Shown: positions 25,477 through 32,646 of the stretch, piece after piece
How the letters are laid out: each line of letters begins with the position of its first letter
Numbering within the stretch: the stretch's first letter is position 1
Source: Tardiphaga sp.
GTDB lineage: Bacteria > Pseudomonadota > Alphaproteobacteria > Rhizobiales > Xanthobacteraceae
DNA length: 32,646 bases
Assembly (NCBI GenBank): GCA_030147505.1
Contig: JASBVG010000047.1
Coordinates: forward strand, 1 to 32,646
Direction of reading: 5' to 3'
Notes under the pieces: generated by a model
What the model saw: only the letters and a program-made list of their open reading frames with translations
Database searches by the model: none
Told to the model about the DNA's origin: nothing
Made by a program: the position numbers and the translations under genes

Positions 25477-26644
25477 GATCCTGCCTGTTCTGCCGCGCTC
25501 CGCCCTGTCCATCGCCCGATGGCCGGCCCGATGAGCCACCGTCTGACTGCGAGCCGTTCGATGACATGGCGCCGCGCTGATCTGAAGATGCCTGTTGTTG
25601 CTGCGGTTGCGACTGCGATTGGCCGTTGTTGATATTGGCGTCTGGCGTACGCGTATGATCGATGGCTGCGATGTCGAAGCTGTAGCCGGCCGACTGCATC
25701 GCATCGGTCAGCGCACCCCGCTCCTGACGCAGCAGATGCGTGGTCTCAAGCCGGTCGGCGGTGAGATGAACCTCGACGGAATCGCCGGCGAGCCGCATCT
25801 TGACCGTCACGGAGCCGAGATTCGGCGGGTCGAGTTCCAGCGTCATCATCCGCACGGGACGGCTCTCTGCGGACTTCGTTAACTCCTGTGACGGCGGCTC
25901 GGCCGCATGCACACCTTCCGGCGACGTTACGGCCGGAAGATCGCTCGCCATCCGATCCACGATCTTCTGCAGTGTCGTTACCTGCTGGACAGGCTCGAAA
26001 TGTGTTTCCTGCTCGCGAACGACGGCCTTGCTGGCGGGCACAGGCTTCGTATCCACTGTTTCGACAGTCGCGGTGAAGCGCTTAGGAGCGGTCATGTCGA
26101 CATCCGGGACGTCGATATCCGCCGTGTTTGTAACATCCGTCGCCTCAGGCGACCTGTCTTCGGCATGGAGCGCGACGTGCGAGGCCGGAGCAGACAGCGC
26201 CGACTTGTCATCGCGCCCTGTGTTTTGCTGCGCCTGATTGAGCTTCGACATCACGGCGCTGAGGGCAGCATTGGGATCACGCCAGTCTTGAACCGCCGCA
26301 CCGGCCTGCTTGCCCTCTGCCGCCGACTTCGGCGCCTCCTCGTCCTTCTCGGGCAGTTCGGTTGCAGCCGGCCTCGGCTTTGCTTCCCCGGAAAGCTCGG
26401 CGAGAATGGCCGCCGCCTCAAGGACAGGCGTCGTCGCGGGCGTTGCGACATGGGCAGCATTCTTTTCGATCTTCGGAACGAGAAGTGACTTGTCCTTCGA
26501 AATCTGCCGCATCTGCTCGCGGAAATGCTCGGCCTTGTCCTTCCCATCCTTAGATTGAAGCGCGCCGTTCAGGCCGCCTTTCGTGCCCGCTTTTGCGGAT
26601 CCAAGCTGGCGAAACATAGCGGTTAGGAGATCTGCCTGCTTCAT
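25397..26644 (-). CDS. fliK: Flagellar hook-length control protein FliK (rhizobial, formerly MotD)
   Basis: A protein of 415 residues. It has a long hydrophilic Ala/Asp/Glu-rich N-terminal ruler region (1-240) and the FliK C-terminal (Flg_hook) domain at about 260-340, with the motif LELDPPNLGSVTVKMRLAG. It ends in a disordered Gln-rich tail (QSQSQPQQQQ, 342-351) and a basic C-terminus. FliK measures hook length and switches export specificity from hook to filament. The start overlaps the motC stop (ATGA). In Sinorhizobium the gene in this position was first called motD. Confidence 0.9.
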   Translation of the reverse strand: MKQADLLTAMFRQLGSAKAGTKGGLNGALQSKDGKDKAEHFREQMRQISKDKSLLVPKIEKNAAHVATPATTPVLEAAAILAELSGEAKPRPAATELPEKDEEAPKSAAEGKQAGAAVQDWRDPNAALSAVMSKLNQAQQNTGRDDKSALSAPASHVALHAEDRSPEATDVTNTADIDVPDVDMTAPKRFTATVETVDTKPVPASKAVVREQETHFEPVQQVTTLQKIVDRMASDLPAVTSPEGVHAAEPPSQELTKSAESRPVRMMTLELDPPNLGSVTVKMRLAGDSVEVHLTADRLETTHLLRQERGALTDAMQSAGYSFDIAAIDHTRTPDANINNGQSQSQPQQQQASSDQRGAMSSNGSQSDGGSSGRPSGDGQGGARQNRQDHDQSHTPSERPQDQGARRTRSSTVYL

Positions 26645-27825
26645 CGGGTTTTCTCCTTCAGTTGGTCTTGCGACTGATCCAGCAGTCTTTGTGCATGGTC
26701 GACGACGGCGATCGACCGGGCAAAGTCGATCCGCGGACGCATCACGGTCCTGGGACCCATATCGCCGCCGCCTTTGGCTGCTTCCGGCAACGCCTTGCGA
26801 ACGTTCAAGCCAATGGCGAGCGCAGCCGTCTGTAATTCGGCGTCCCGTTCCGACAGTTTGCTCTTGTCGATCTTTTCGAGCTCCGCGATGGCCTGGCCAT
26901 GGCCGGGTGTGACGACGCGGGCGGCAGCGTGATAGAGATGCGCGCGCAGACGCTCTGGGCTACCGTCATCGGACAAAACGGAAACGCGTTCGGCCGCGAG
27001 AAGCGCCATCTCGGTCTTGCCACGCACGAGCGCCGTGCGCGCGATCAGCAGATAAAGACCACGCTGGCTGATCCGATCGAGATGATCGAGGACGGCAACC
27101 AGTCGCGGAAAGCGATCCGGCCGCTGCGCGAAGCTGAAGCGCGCAACGGAGATCGCAAAACGCTGGCGGAAATTTCCGGCATAGATGGAGTGACGGAAGC
27201 GGCGGAAATAGCGGGTGGCCAACGCTTCGAACTTGTCGAAGTCGTCGTCCTGACCGACGATGAAGATTTCGCGTCGCAACGCCGCCTCTTCCACGAGCGT
27301 ACCCGGCATCATGAGACGAACGTCGTCGAGCAGAGCGATCGCTGCTTTGGGATCGTCCTGCGCGAGCAATGCCGATTGCACCAGGGCAATCTCGGCGCCA
27401 AGCGTCGCCGGCAGATTGCGCGGCTTGATATGGCCGAGCTTGGCTTTCGCCTCGTCAGTCCGCCCTTCCACATAGGCGATGGCACCATCGACCGTCGCTT
27501 CGTCGATGTTCAACACATTGCGTGCGCGCAGCGACGCAACGACTTGCGGCGCACCGCCGCTCAGCAGGAACGTCACCGCCGCGCGCGCGTTTCGTGGTTC
27601 CTTCCACAATTCCGCATCCGTTCTCAGAAAGTTGTCGCCGATCCGCTTCAGCAGTGCCGGCTGCGCATTGTGGGCTTCGAGATCGCCCCGCGCGATCTGG
27701 TCCTGCAGCATCTGCAGCGAGCGGACCATCTGATATGGCTGACGCGCCGGCTCATCAGCCGGCTGTGCATTGGCGGTGCCAATGCACATGATCAGCAATA
27801 CCGTGGTGGTCCTGCAGGAGATCAT
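26641..27825 (-). CDS. motC: Periplasmic motility protein MotC
   Basis: A protein of 394 residues with an N-terminal signal peptide (cleavage near residue 20, TANA|QP) and a helical body resembling TPR-like repeats. Blocks such as PYQMVRSLQMLQDQIARGD and RYFRRFRHSIYAGNFRQRF match rhizobial MotC. MotC is a periplasmic partner of MotB needed for flagellar rotation in rhizobia. The ATGA overlap with motB upstream and with fliK downstream gives a coupled motB-motC-fliK unit. Confidence 0.93.
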   Translation of the reverse strand: MISCRTTTVLLIMCIGTANAQPADEPARQPYQMVRSLQMLQDQIARGDLEAHNAQPALLKRIGDNFLRTDAELWKEPRNARAAVTFLLSGGAPQVVASLRARNVLNIDEATVDGAIAYVEGRTDEAKAKLGHIKPRNLPATLGAEIALVQSALLAQDDPKAAIALLDDVRLMMPGTLVEEAALRREIFIVGQDDDFDKFEALATRYFRRFRHSIYAGNFRQRFAISVARFSFAQRPDRFPRLVAVLDHLDRISQRGLYLLIARTALVRGKTEMALLAAERVSVLSDDGSPERLRAHLYHAAARVVTPGHGQAIAELEKIDKSKLSERDAELQTAALAIGLNVRKALPEAAKGGGDMGPRTVMRPRIDFARSIAVVDHAQRLLDQSQDQLKEKTR

Positions 27826-29135
27826 AGCGTCGGCGCACGAATCAGAATCTCGATCCGCCGGTTCTGAGCTGCCAGCGGGTCGCTTTGGTTCTTCAGACGA
27901 CGATCGGCATAGCCTTCGATCCGCTCGACACGCGCGGCATCAAGCCCGCCACGCACCAGCATGTGATAGGCCATGTGAGCGCGCGCCGTGGAAAGTCGCC
28001 AGTTGTCATATTCGGCGGTCCGGAACACGCGCGCGTCGGTATGTCCGCGCACGACCACCTGACCGCGGTTCTGGGCGATCATCGGCGTAATCTTATCCAG
28101 CGTACGCACCAGGCCGGGCGTCGGTTCGGCGGAGCCGTTCGCGAACATGCCATAGTTCGCGTCGTCGGTGAGATTGATAAGCAGACCTTCCGGCGTCTCG
28201 CGCACTTCGGCGACGGGATGCGCCGCACCGAGCGTTGTCAGCACAGCGGAAATGGCGGACTGCAGTTTCGCCGCATCGACCTGTGCTGTCTTCTCCGTCT
28301 GTGCCTGCGGCTTGTCGCTCTTGGCCGGAGGCTTATCTGTCGCCGCGCCCTGCTTCAGATCAGCCACGGAATTCGGCTTGGCGACATCATCCGAAAACAA
28401 ACCGACAGGTTTCGGAGTATCCGGTTTCTCGGATTTCGCTGGTGTCGCACTGGTGCCGGCCGTTTCCTGAACAGGAGTTCCGGTGGCATCCGGTTTCGGA
28501 TCGGCCGGACGCGGCTCCTGCCCCTCGGTGATAGCGGCAATATCCTCGCCGTAAGGCAGGCTCCCGGCCTCCTTGCGACCGGCTGGTTTCTTTTCAAGCG
28601 ACGAGATTGACGCCATCGGCCAATTGATCGGGTCGAACGGATCGCGATAAGCCTCACCGCCCTTCAGCCCCTCCTTGCGCGCCGGATCGAGCGCGCCGCT
28701 CGCCTGTCCGGTGCGCGGCGGCCCGCCGGCAATCTCCGTGAGCACCGCATAAGGATCGCGGAACAAGGTCGCCTCGCCATAGCGGGGTTGCGGCGGCTGC
28801 GGCTGGGCGACATCTGTCGTTGGTTCACCCGGCTCCGGAAGCGGCGCTTTGGCGTTTCCCTCGGTGGCCTTGCCCGGATCGACACGGCGTGCATCGTTGA
28901 CACCTTTGCGATCCGGTGTCGAATCCGTCAGCTTGATCGGATTGAAATAGGTTGCGACGCTTTCGCGCGCTTCCTGGCTGGTGACATTGATCAGCCACAT
29001 CACCAAGAAGAACGCCATCATCGCCGTCATGAAATCCGCATAGGCGATCTTCCAGACGCTATTCTTCGTCTCGCTAGCATCGAGAGAGCTGCGACGACGA
29101 ATAATCAGAATCTCGGTTGGTTCCTGATCGGCCAT
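27822..29135 (-). CDS. motB: Flagellar stator protein MotB
   Basis: A protein of 437 residues, longer than enterobacterial MotB (about 300). The single membrane segment is at about 30-50, with the proton-binding Asp34 in AYADFMTAMMAFFLVMWL. It is followed by a long Pro/Ala/Lys-rich linker (about 70-285). The OmpA-like peptidoglycan-binding domain is at about 300-432 (VVVRGHTDAR, NWRLSTARAHM, AQNRRIEILI). MotB anchors the stator to the cell wall and conducts ions with MotA. motA is not in the window. The start lies one base beyond the fliH-like stop. Confidence 0.96.
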   Translation of the reverse strand: MADQEPTEILIIRRRSSLDASETKNSVWKIAYADFMTAMMAFFLVMWLINVTSQEARESVATYFNPIKLTDSTPDRKGVNDARRVDPGKATEGNAKAPLPEPGEPTTDVAQPQPPQPRYGEATLFRDPYAVLTEIAGGPPRTGQASGALDPARKEGLKGGEAYRDPFDPINWPMASISSLEKKPAGRKEAGSLPYGEDIAAITEGQEPRPADPKPDATGTPVQETAGTSATPAKSEKPDTPKPVGLFSDDVAKPNSVADLKQGAATDKPPAKSDKPQAQTEKTAQVDAAKLQSAISAVLTTLGAAHPVAEVRETPEGLLINLTDDANYGMFANGSAEPTPGLVRTLDKITPMIAQNRGQVVVRGHTDARVFRTAEYDNWRLSTARAHMAYHMLVRGGLDAARVERIEGYADRRLKNQSDPLAAQNRRIEILIRAPTL

Positions 29136-29136
29136 T

Positions 29137-29823
29137 TTAGCTTTGCAGCGCCAGTTTCAATCGATCGGTCCAGACCTTGAGCTGCGTTTCGAGCACGACC
29201 TGATCGATGGTGATCGACGCCTCAAGCTCCGGGCCGGGGCGCAACTCGATGGCAATGGCGCGAACACCGAGCTTGTTGCGGATCAATTCGAGCAATTCGG
29301 ATGGACCGGTGAGACGCAGAACCGGGCGACGTACATCGGTCGCTATGGACGACAAATGATCAATGAAGCTGGCAACAGCCTGCTTTTGCGCAACATTGAT
29401 GATCATCGGTTCGAGAATCCGTGCCGTGACGCCGGCGATCCTGCTCTGCAGTTCGTTACCGGCCTCGGTCACATCGGCCGCGAGCTTGGCAGCGGTCTCA
29501 TTGAGCAGTTGCTGCCGTTCTTCGGCCGCCTGCGCCGCAAATGCCTGCCGTTCCCGCTCCAGCTGCTGCTCGAATTCCGCCTTCGCCTTGGCATACCCAT
29601 CGGCAAGACCGCGCTCGTAGCCATCATCTTCCACAACAATCGGCTTCTTCTCTACCAATGGCTGGGCTTGCGGCGCACGCGGCTGCTTTTCGATCAGTGG
29701 CTGATGCTGCGGACGAATGGCGGAATGATGCAGATGATCGAACGGAACGACGCGGCTACGCGGCTTGACAGTGTCTGGCCGATCGAAATCCGCGATCAGT
29801 CGGGCGACTTTCTCTGCGCTCAT
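29137..29823 (-). CDS. fliH: FliH-like regulator of the flagellar export ATPase
   Basis: A protein of 228 residues. The N-terminal 65 residues are variable and basic. A coiled coil follows at about 68-125 (GYERGLADGYAKAKAEFEQQ, then ERERQAFAAQAAEERQQL). The C-terminal domain at about 130-226 ends in SITIDQVVLETQLKVWTDRL, as in FliH/YscL proteins. FliH binds and restrains the ATPase FliI and docks it to the export gate. The start overlaps the fliF stop (ATGA). FliH proteins are poorly conserved, so the call leans on architecture and position. Confidence 0.75.
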   Translation of the reverse strand: MSAEKVARLIADFDRPDTVKPRSRVVPFDHLHHSAIRPQHQPLIEKQPRAPQAQPLVEKKPIVVEDDGYERGLADGYAKAKAEFEQQLERERQAFAAQAAEERQQLLNETAAKLAADVTEAGNELQSRIAGVTARILEPMIINVAQKQAVASFIDHLSSIATDVRRPVLRLTGPSELLELIRNKLGVRAIAIELRPGPELEASITIDQVVLETQLKVWTDRLKLALQS

Positions 29824-31466
29824 GCCGGTTCCTCTTGTCTAATCCATTGCTTGAGAATTGCAGCGGCCTGCTTCTCGTCGAGCTGGATTATCTGCTCCAA
29901 CCGCTTCTGCGGGGCATTCTGAATACTGGTCGAGACGTCCTGAATGAGATTCGGCGGAGGCTCATTGGACAGCGCTGCAATTGTTGTCGCACCGCTGGCG
30001 GAACTGCCGCTAATCAGCGCATTTGCTTCAGCCTGGAATTGGGTCGCCTCATCCGTCTTGGCACTCGCCAGGATCGTATTGATGGCAGGGCGCAGGCCGA
30101 ACCAGATCAGCATGCCAGCAACCGCAAGGATCGTGATGGCGCTCACCAGGCTTCCGGCCTGGCGCATCATGACTTCCGTGAAGGTGATGGATGGTACCGG
30201 CGCCATGTCGCGCGCACCCTCCATAAACTCGACCGCCGAGACCTGGATCTGATCTCCGCGCGGCTTGTCGATGCCGGCTGCCGTTGCTGCGATCTGCGCG
30301 ATCTCGGCAACCTTGGCATCGATGGTCGCATCGCTTGCCTTGTCGCCGAGGCTCGCCGCCAGACGCGGCCGGTTGACAAGCACCGCGAGGAACATCTTGT
30401 TCACCACATAACCGTCGCTGACCGTCGTCACCGTCTTCGATGAGACTTCGTAGTTTGTGATGTCTTCGCGACGCTGTTTCTCGTCGCTGGAGTTCTTTGC
30501 GCCGTTCGCATTAACCTGCTGATCCGGCAGGTTCTGCTGAACCGTCGTCGGCTGCTGCCGGTCGGCGCTTTGTGACGACTCTTTCTCGCGGACCGCGCGA
30601 ACCGATCGCTGCACACGCGATTCCGGATCGTAGGTGGTTTCGTTGGTCTGCCGCTTGTCCGTCGACAGCTGGGTGGCGACGCTCACCTCGAAATTGTCGA
30701 GACCGAGATAGGGTGTCAGCGCACGGCTGACATTTTCCTGGATGGAACGGCTGACGATACGCTGCAGGTTAGCCATCGTGGTCGGGGTCGCGCCGATGCC
30801 TCCGCCGTCATCGTCGGACAACAGCGAACCGTTGCTGTCGAGCACTGTAACCTTGTCCGCCGTCATGCCTGGAACGGCAGCGGCCACGAGATGCCGAACC
30901 GAGCGCGCCGTGCGGGCGTCGGCCGGTCCATCCGTTCGCAACACCACGGATGCCGATGGCGGCAATTGTTCGCGACGGAAGGATCCGCGCGCCGGAATCA
31001 CGATATGAACGCGCGCGGCCTTGACGTCCTTGAGCACCTGGATGGTACGCGCGATCTCGCCTTCAAGGGCGCGCACGCGAGTCACCTCCTGCATGAAGGA
31101 CGTCAGTCCGAGCGATCCGATCTTGTCGAACAGCTCATAGCCACCGCTGGTGTTGCTGGGCAGGCCTTTATCCGCGAGCAACGTGCGGGCCTGCGCGGTC
31201 TGCGCCGGGCGGACATAAATGGTATCTCCAGCTGAATTGATGTCGAAGGCGATATTCGCGTCGCGCAGCACCGAGCCGACGCGCGACACATCCTCGCGGC
31301 TGAGGCCCGCATAGAGCGTATTGTATTCCGGCCGGCTGAGATAATAGGCGCCGCCGCCGACGCCGGCGAAAACCGCGACGCCGATCACTGCAAGCAGAAT
31401 GAGACGTTTGGTACCGAGCTCCAGGAGATTGTTCCAGAGCTTCTGCGCATGCTCGCGATTGACCAT
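29820..31466 (-). CDS. fliF: Flagellar MS-ring protein FliF
   Basis: A protein of 548 residues, the normal length. The first membrane segment is at about 21-44. The YscJ/FliF ring-building domain is at about 45-220 (YNTLYAGLSREDVSRV, GYELFDKIGSLGLTSF, VKAARVHIVIPARGSF). A variable periplasmic loop follows, with the second membrane segment near 430-455. The FliG-binding tail is at the C-terminus (RLEQIIQLDEKQAAAILKQW). FliF forms the basal-body ring in the inner membrane. GAGG lies six bases before the ATG. It is the first gene after the flagellin and may start its own transcript. Confidence 0.96.
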   Translation of the reverse strand: MVNREHAQKLWNNLLELGTKRLILLAVIGVAVFAGVGGGAYYLSRPEYNTLYAGLSREDVSRVGSVLRDANIAFDINSAGDTIYVRPAQTAQARTLLADKGLPSNTSGGYELFDKIGSLGLTSFMQEVTRVRALEGEIARTIQVLKDVKAARVHIVIPARGSFRREQLPPSASVVLRTDGPADARTARSVRHLVAAAVPGMTADKVTVLDSNGSLLSDDDGGGIGATPTTMANLQRIVSRSIQENVSRALTPYLGLDNFEVSVATQLSTDKRQTNETTYDPESRVQRSVRAVREKESSQSADRQQPTTVQQNLPDQQVNANGAKNSSDEKQRREDITNYEVSSKTVTTVSDGYVVNKMFLAVLVNRPRLAASLGDKASDATIDAKVAEIAQIAATAAGIDKPRGDQIQVSAVEFMEGARDMAPVPSITFTEVMMRQAGSLVSAITILAVAGMLIWFGLRPAINTILASAKTDEATQFQAEANALISGSSASGATTIAALSNEPPPNLIQDVSTSIQNAPQKRLEQIIQLDEKQAAAILKQWIRQEEPA

Positions 31467-31504
31467 CGAATCCTCTGCCCACTTTCAGCGCGATCATCGA
31501 TTGC

Positions 31505-31531
31505 GAAGCTTGTCCGAGCATTACGAGCTTC
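31505..31531. promoter_or_regulatory. Inverted repeat in the fliF upstream region
   Basis: GAAGCT (31505-31510) and AGCTTC (31526-31531) are inverted repeats separated by 15 bases, centred about 52 bases upstream of the fliF ATG. This would suit binding of an activator such as LafR, but I know no consensus for it. Confidence 0.25.
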
Positions 31532-31543
31532 ATAACGCGAAAT

Positions 31544-31567
31544 GGCCACGCTATCGCTAGCGCGGCC
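31544..31567 (-). terminator. Flagellin transcript hairpin
   Basis: On the minus strand GGCCGCGCTA and TAGCGTGGCC pair over ten positions (one G-U) around the tetraloop GCGA, a stable GNRA loop. It starts 25 bases after the flagellin stop codon. The sequence after the stem (ATTTCG) is not a good U tract, so it may act as a 3' stabilising or attenuating structure that separates flagellin from fliF expression. Confidence 0.55.
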
Positions 31568-31592
31568 ACCTCGAAGTCGTATGAGCGAGCGA

Positions 31593-32646
31593 TTAGCCGC
31601 GGAACAGCGACAGGATGCTCTGGCTGCCCGAGTTCGCGATCGACAGCGCCTGGATGCCGAGCTGCTGCTGCGTCTGCAGAGCCTGGAGGCGGGTCGATTC
31701 GGCGTTCATGTCGGCGTCGACGAGCTGGCCGATACCGCGATCGAGCGAGTCGGTCAGAACCTTCACGAAGTCCTGCTGCAGGCCGATACGGTTTTTGATG
31801 GCGCCGAGGTTGGTGGCGGCATCGGTGATGGTGCCCAGCGCATCATCAACGCCGGCGATGTAGGTTTCCAGCGCGGCGAGATCGGTCGCGCTGTCGGTGA
31901 ACTTCGAAATGTCGAGGTTGGCGACACTGAAGTCGGACCAGGCGCCGTTCTGGTACACGTCGTAGGTCTTGTCCAGAATGCCCTTCTCGGTCTTGACGTC
32001 AGCCGTAGCAGCAGGCTGCGCCGTCACAGCGCCGCCGGTAGAACCACCATCGGTGTCGGTGGTGGCGATCGCCGTCGTGCTGGCGTTCTTGATCTGGATC
32101 GTCTTGCCGTCGGCGTTGATACCGACGGTGAGGCCTTCAATGCCCAGACCGTTCAACGCCTTGGCGATGTCCTGAACCGTGGACTTCTGCGATACGTTGA
32201 TCGTCGTTGTCGTTGCAGTTCCACCGGCGGGCGTAACCGCGAAAGCGATCGTACCCGTGGTCGTCGGCGGCACCGCAGCCGCGTCACCGACGGTGGCGGG
32301 ATCGAAAACGAGCGTCGTGGTGGTGGCGGCAGCGTGAGCCGTCTTGTAGGCGGTGTCCAGCGTCTTGTCGTAGAGCTTGATCGCATCGAGATCGACGGTC
32401 AGGGTATCGACCGAAACCACGCCACCAGCGCGGGAGAACGACGACACGACCGACTTGGACGAATTGTAGGTGGCCTGCTGCGAGTCGACCGAGATCCAGT
32501 TTTCGCCGTTGAACACGGCGCTGTCGGCGGTGTTCTTCAGCTGCTTCTGGAGTTCGGTGATTTCCGACTGGATCTTGGCGCGATCGACGCCCGGCGTACG
32601 GGCAGCAACCAGCTTTTCCTTGATCGACGAAACGACGTCCACCGTG
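31593..32646 (-). CDS. Flagellin, 5' end beyond the window
   Basis: The frame is open to the right edge and gives the last 350 or so residues. The beginning (KEKLVAARTPGVDRAKIQSE, then NTADSAVFNGENWISVD) is the end of the conserved flagellin N-terminal domain, so only roughly the first 90 residues are missing. A Thr/Ala-rich central insertion follows, with the block STVQDIAKALNGLGIEGLTVGIN (in two parts). The conserved C-terminal D1/D0 helices (NRIGLQQDFVKVLTDSLDRG, LQALQTQQQLGIQALSIANS) end the protein in LFRG. It is the filament subunit. With lafR and this gene order it fits a lateral-type flagellin (inference). A hairpin follows the TAA. Confidence 0.92.
   Translation of the reverse strand, partial: TVDVVSSIKEKLVAARTPGVDRAKIQSEITELQKQLKNTADSAVFNGENWISVDSQQATYNSSKSVVSSFSRAGGVVSVDTLTVDLDAIKLYDKTLDTAYKTAHAAATTTTLVFDPATVGDAAAVPPTTTGTIAFAVTPAGGTATTTTINVSQKSTVQDIAKALNGLGIEGLTVGINADGKTIQIKNASTTAIATTDTDGGSTGGAVTAQPAATADVKTEKGILDKTYDVYQNGAWSDFSVANLDISKFTDSATDLAALETYIAGVDDALGTITDAATNLGAIKNRIGLQQDFVKVLTDSLDRGIGQLVDADMNAESTRLQALQTQQQLGIQALSIANSGSQSILSLFRG

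Noticed and set aside
25477..25704. N-terminal extension of the lytic transglycosylase
   Set aside because: It lies wholly inside fliK in another frame and would bury the signal peptide. The ATG at 25476 is the sensible start.
1..32646. Search for mobile elements, tRNA genes, attachment sites and CRISPR arrays
   Set aside because: No transposase or integrase reading frame, no tRNA-like fold, and no regularly spaced repeats were seen. The repeated motifs in the adhesin are protein-level repeats of irregular spacing.

Overview
The window is a chromosomal segment of an alphaproteobacterium, most likely Hyphomicrobiales and within that Bradyrhizobiaceae/Nitrobacteraceae (Bradyrhizobium, Rhodopseudomonas, Afipia, Tardiphaga type). 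The evidence is high-GC coding sequence, a rhizobial-style flagellar operon (MotC, FlaF, FlbT, short FlgD, an FliK of the old 'MotD' type), a Rem/LafR-type regulator, and a membrane protein with a C-terminal module that I recall as common in that family. No rRNA, tRNA, insertion sequence, integrase or CRISPR array is visible.

Left part (1-8627), all on the minus strand: a cell-surface-signalling cassette in the order STN-domain protein, ECF sigma factor, FecR-type anti-sigma regulator, and then a giant two-partner-secretion (FHA-type) adhesin. The adhesin is open for at least 2021 codons and runs off the left edge. The likely logic is an envelope signal sensed through the STN protein and FecR, which frees the sigma factor to express the adhesin. 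The outer-membrane transporter (TpsB/FhaC) is not in the window.

Middle part (8882-13843): a MocR-type regulator divergent from a TauE/SafE-family (TSUP) permease, with a perfect palindrome in the shared promoter region. Then come a small HTH-like protein on the minus strand, about 530 bp of palindrome-rich non-coding DNA with an orphan intrinsic terminator and a TTGACA promoter element, a single-pass membrane protein of unknown function on the plus strand, and about 860 bp with no convincing gene.

Right part (13844-32646): a flagellar gene cluster that looks like a secondary (lateral) flagellar system. The regulator lafR/rem is on the plus strand and converges on a long, tightly packed minus-strand cluster. 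Read in its own direction (right to left) that cluster is flagellin (partial, cut by the right edge), fliF, fliH-like, motB, motC, fliK, lytic transglycosylase, flgE, flgK, flgL, flaF, flbT, flgD, fliQ, flhA, fliR, fliJ-like, flgJ-like, FlgN-like and a FliL-like membrane protein. Most junctions are within a few bases or overlap (ATGA or TTGA), which implies translational coupling. The set covers the MS ring, stator, export gate, hook, hook-length control, hook-filament junction, cap for hook assembly, flagellin-expression control and filament. motA, fliG/M/N, fliI, flhB, fliP, the rod genes and flgB/C/F/G/H/I are absent and presumably lie beyond the right edge.
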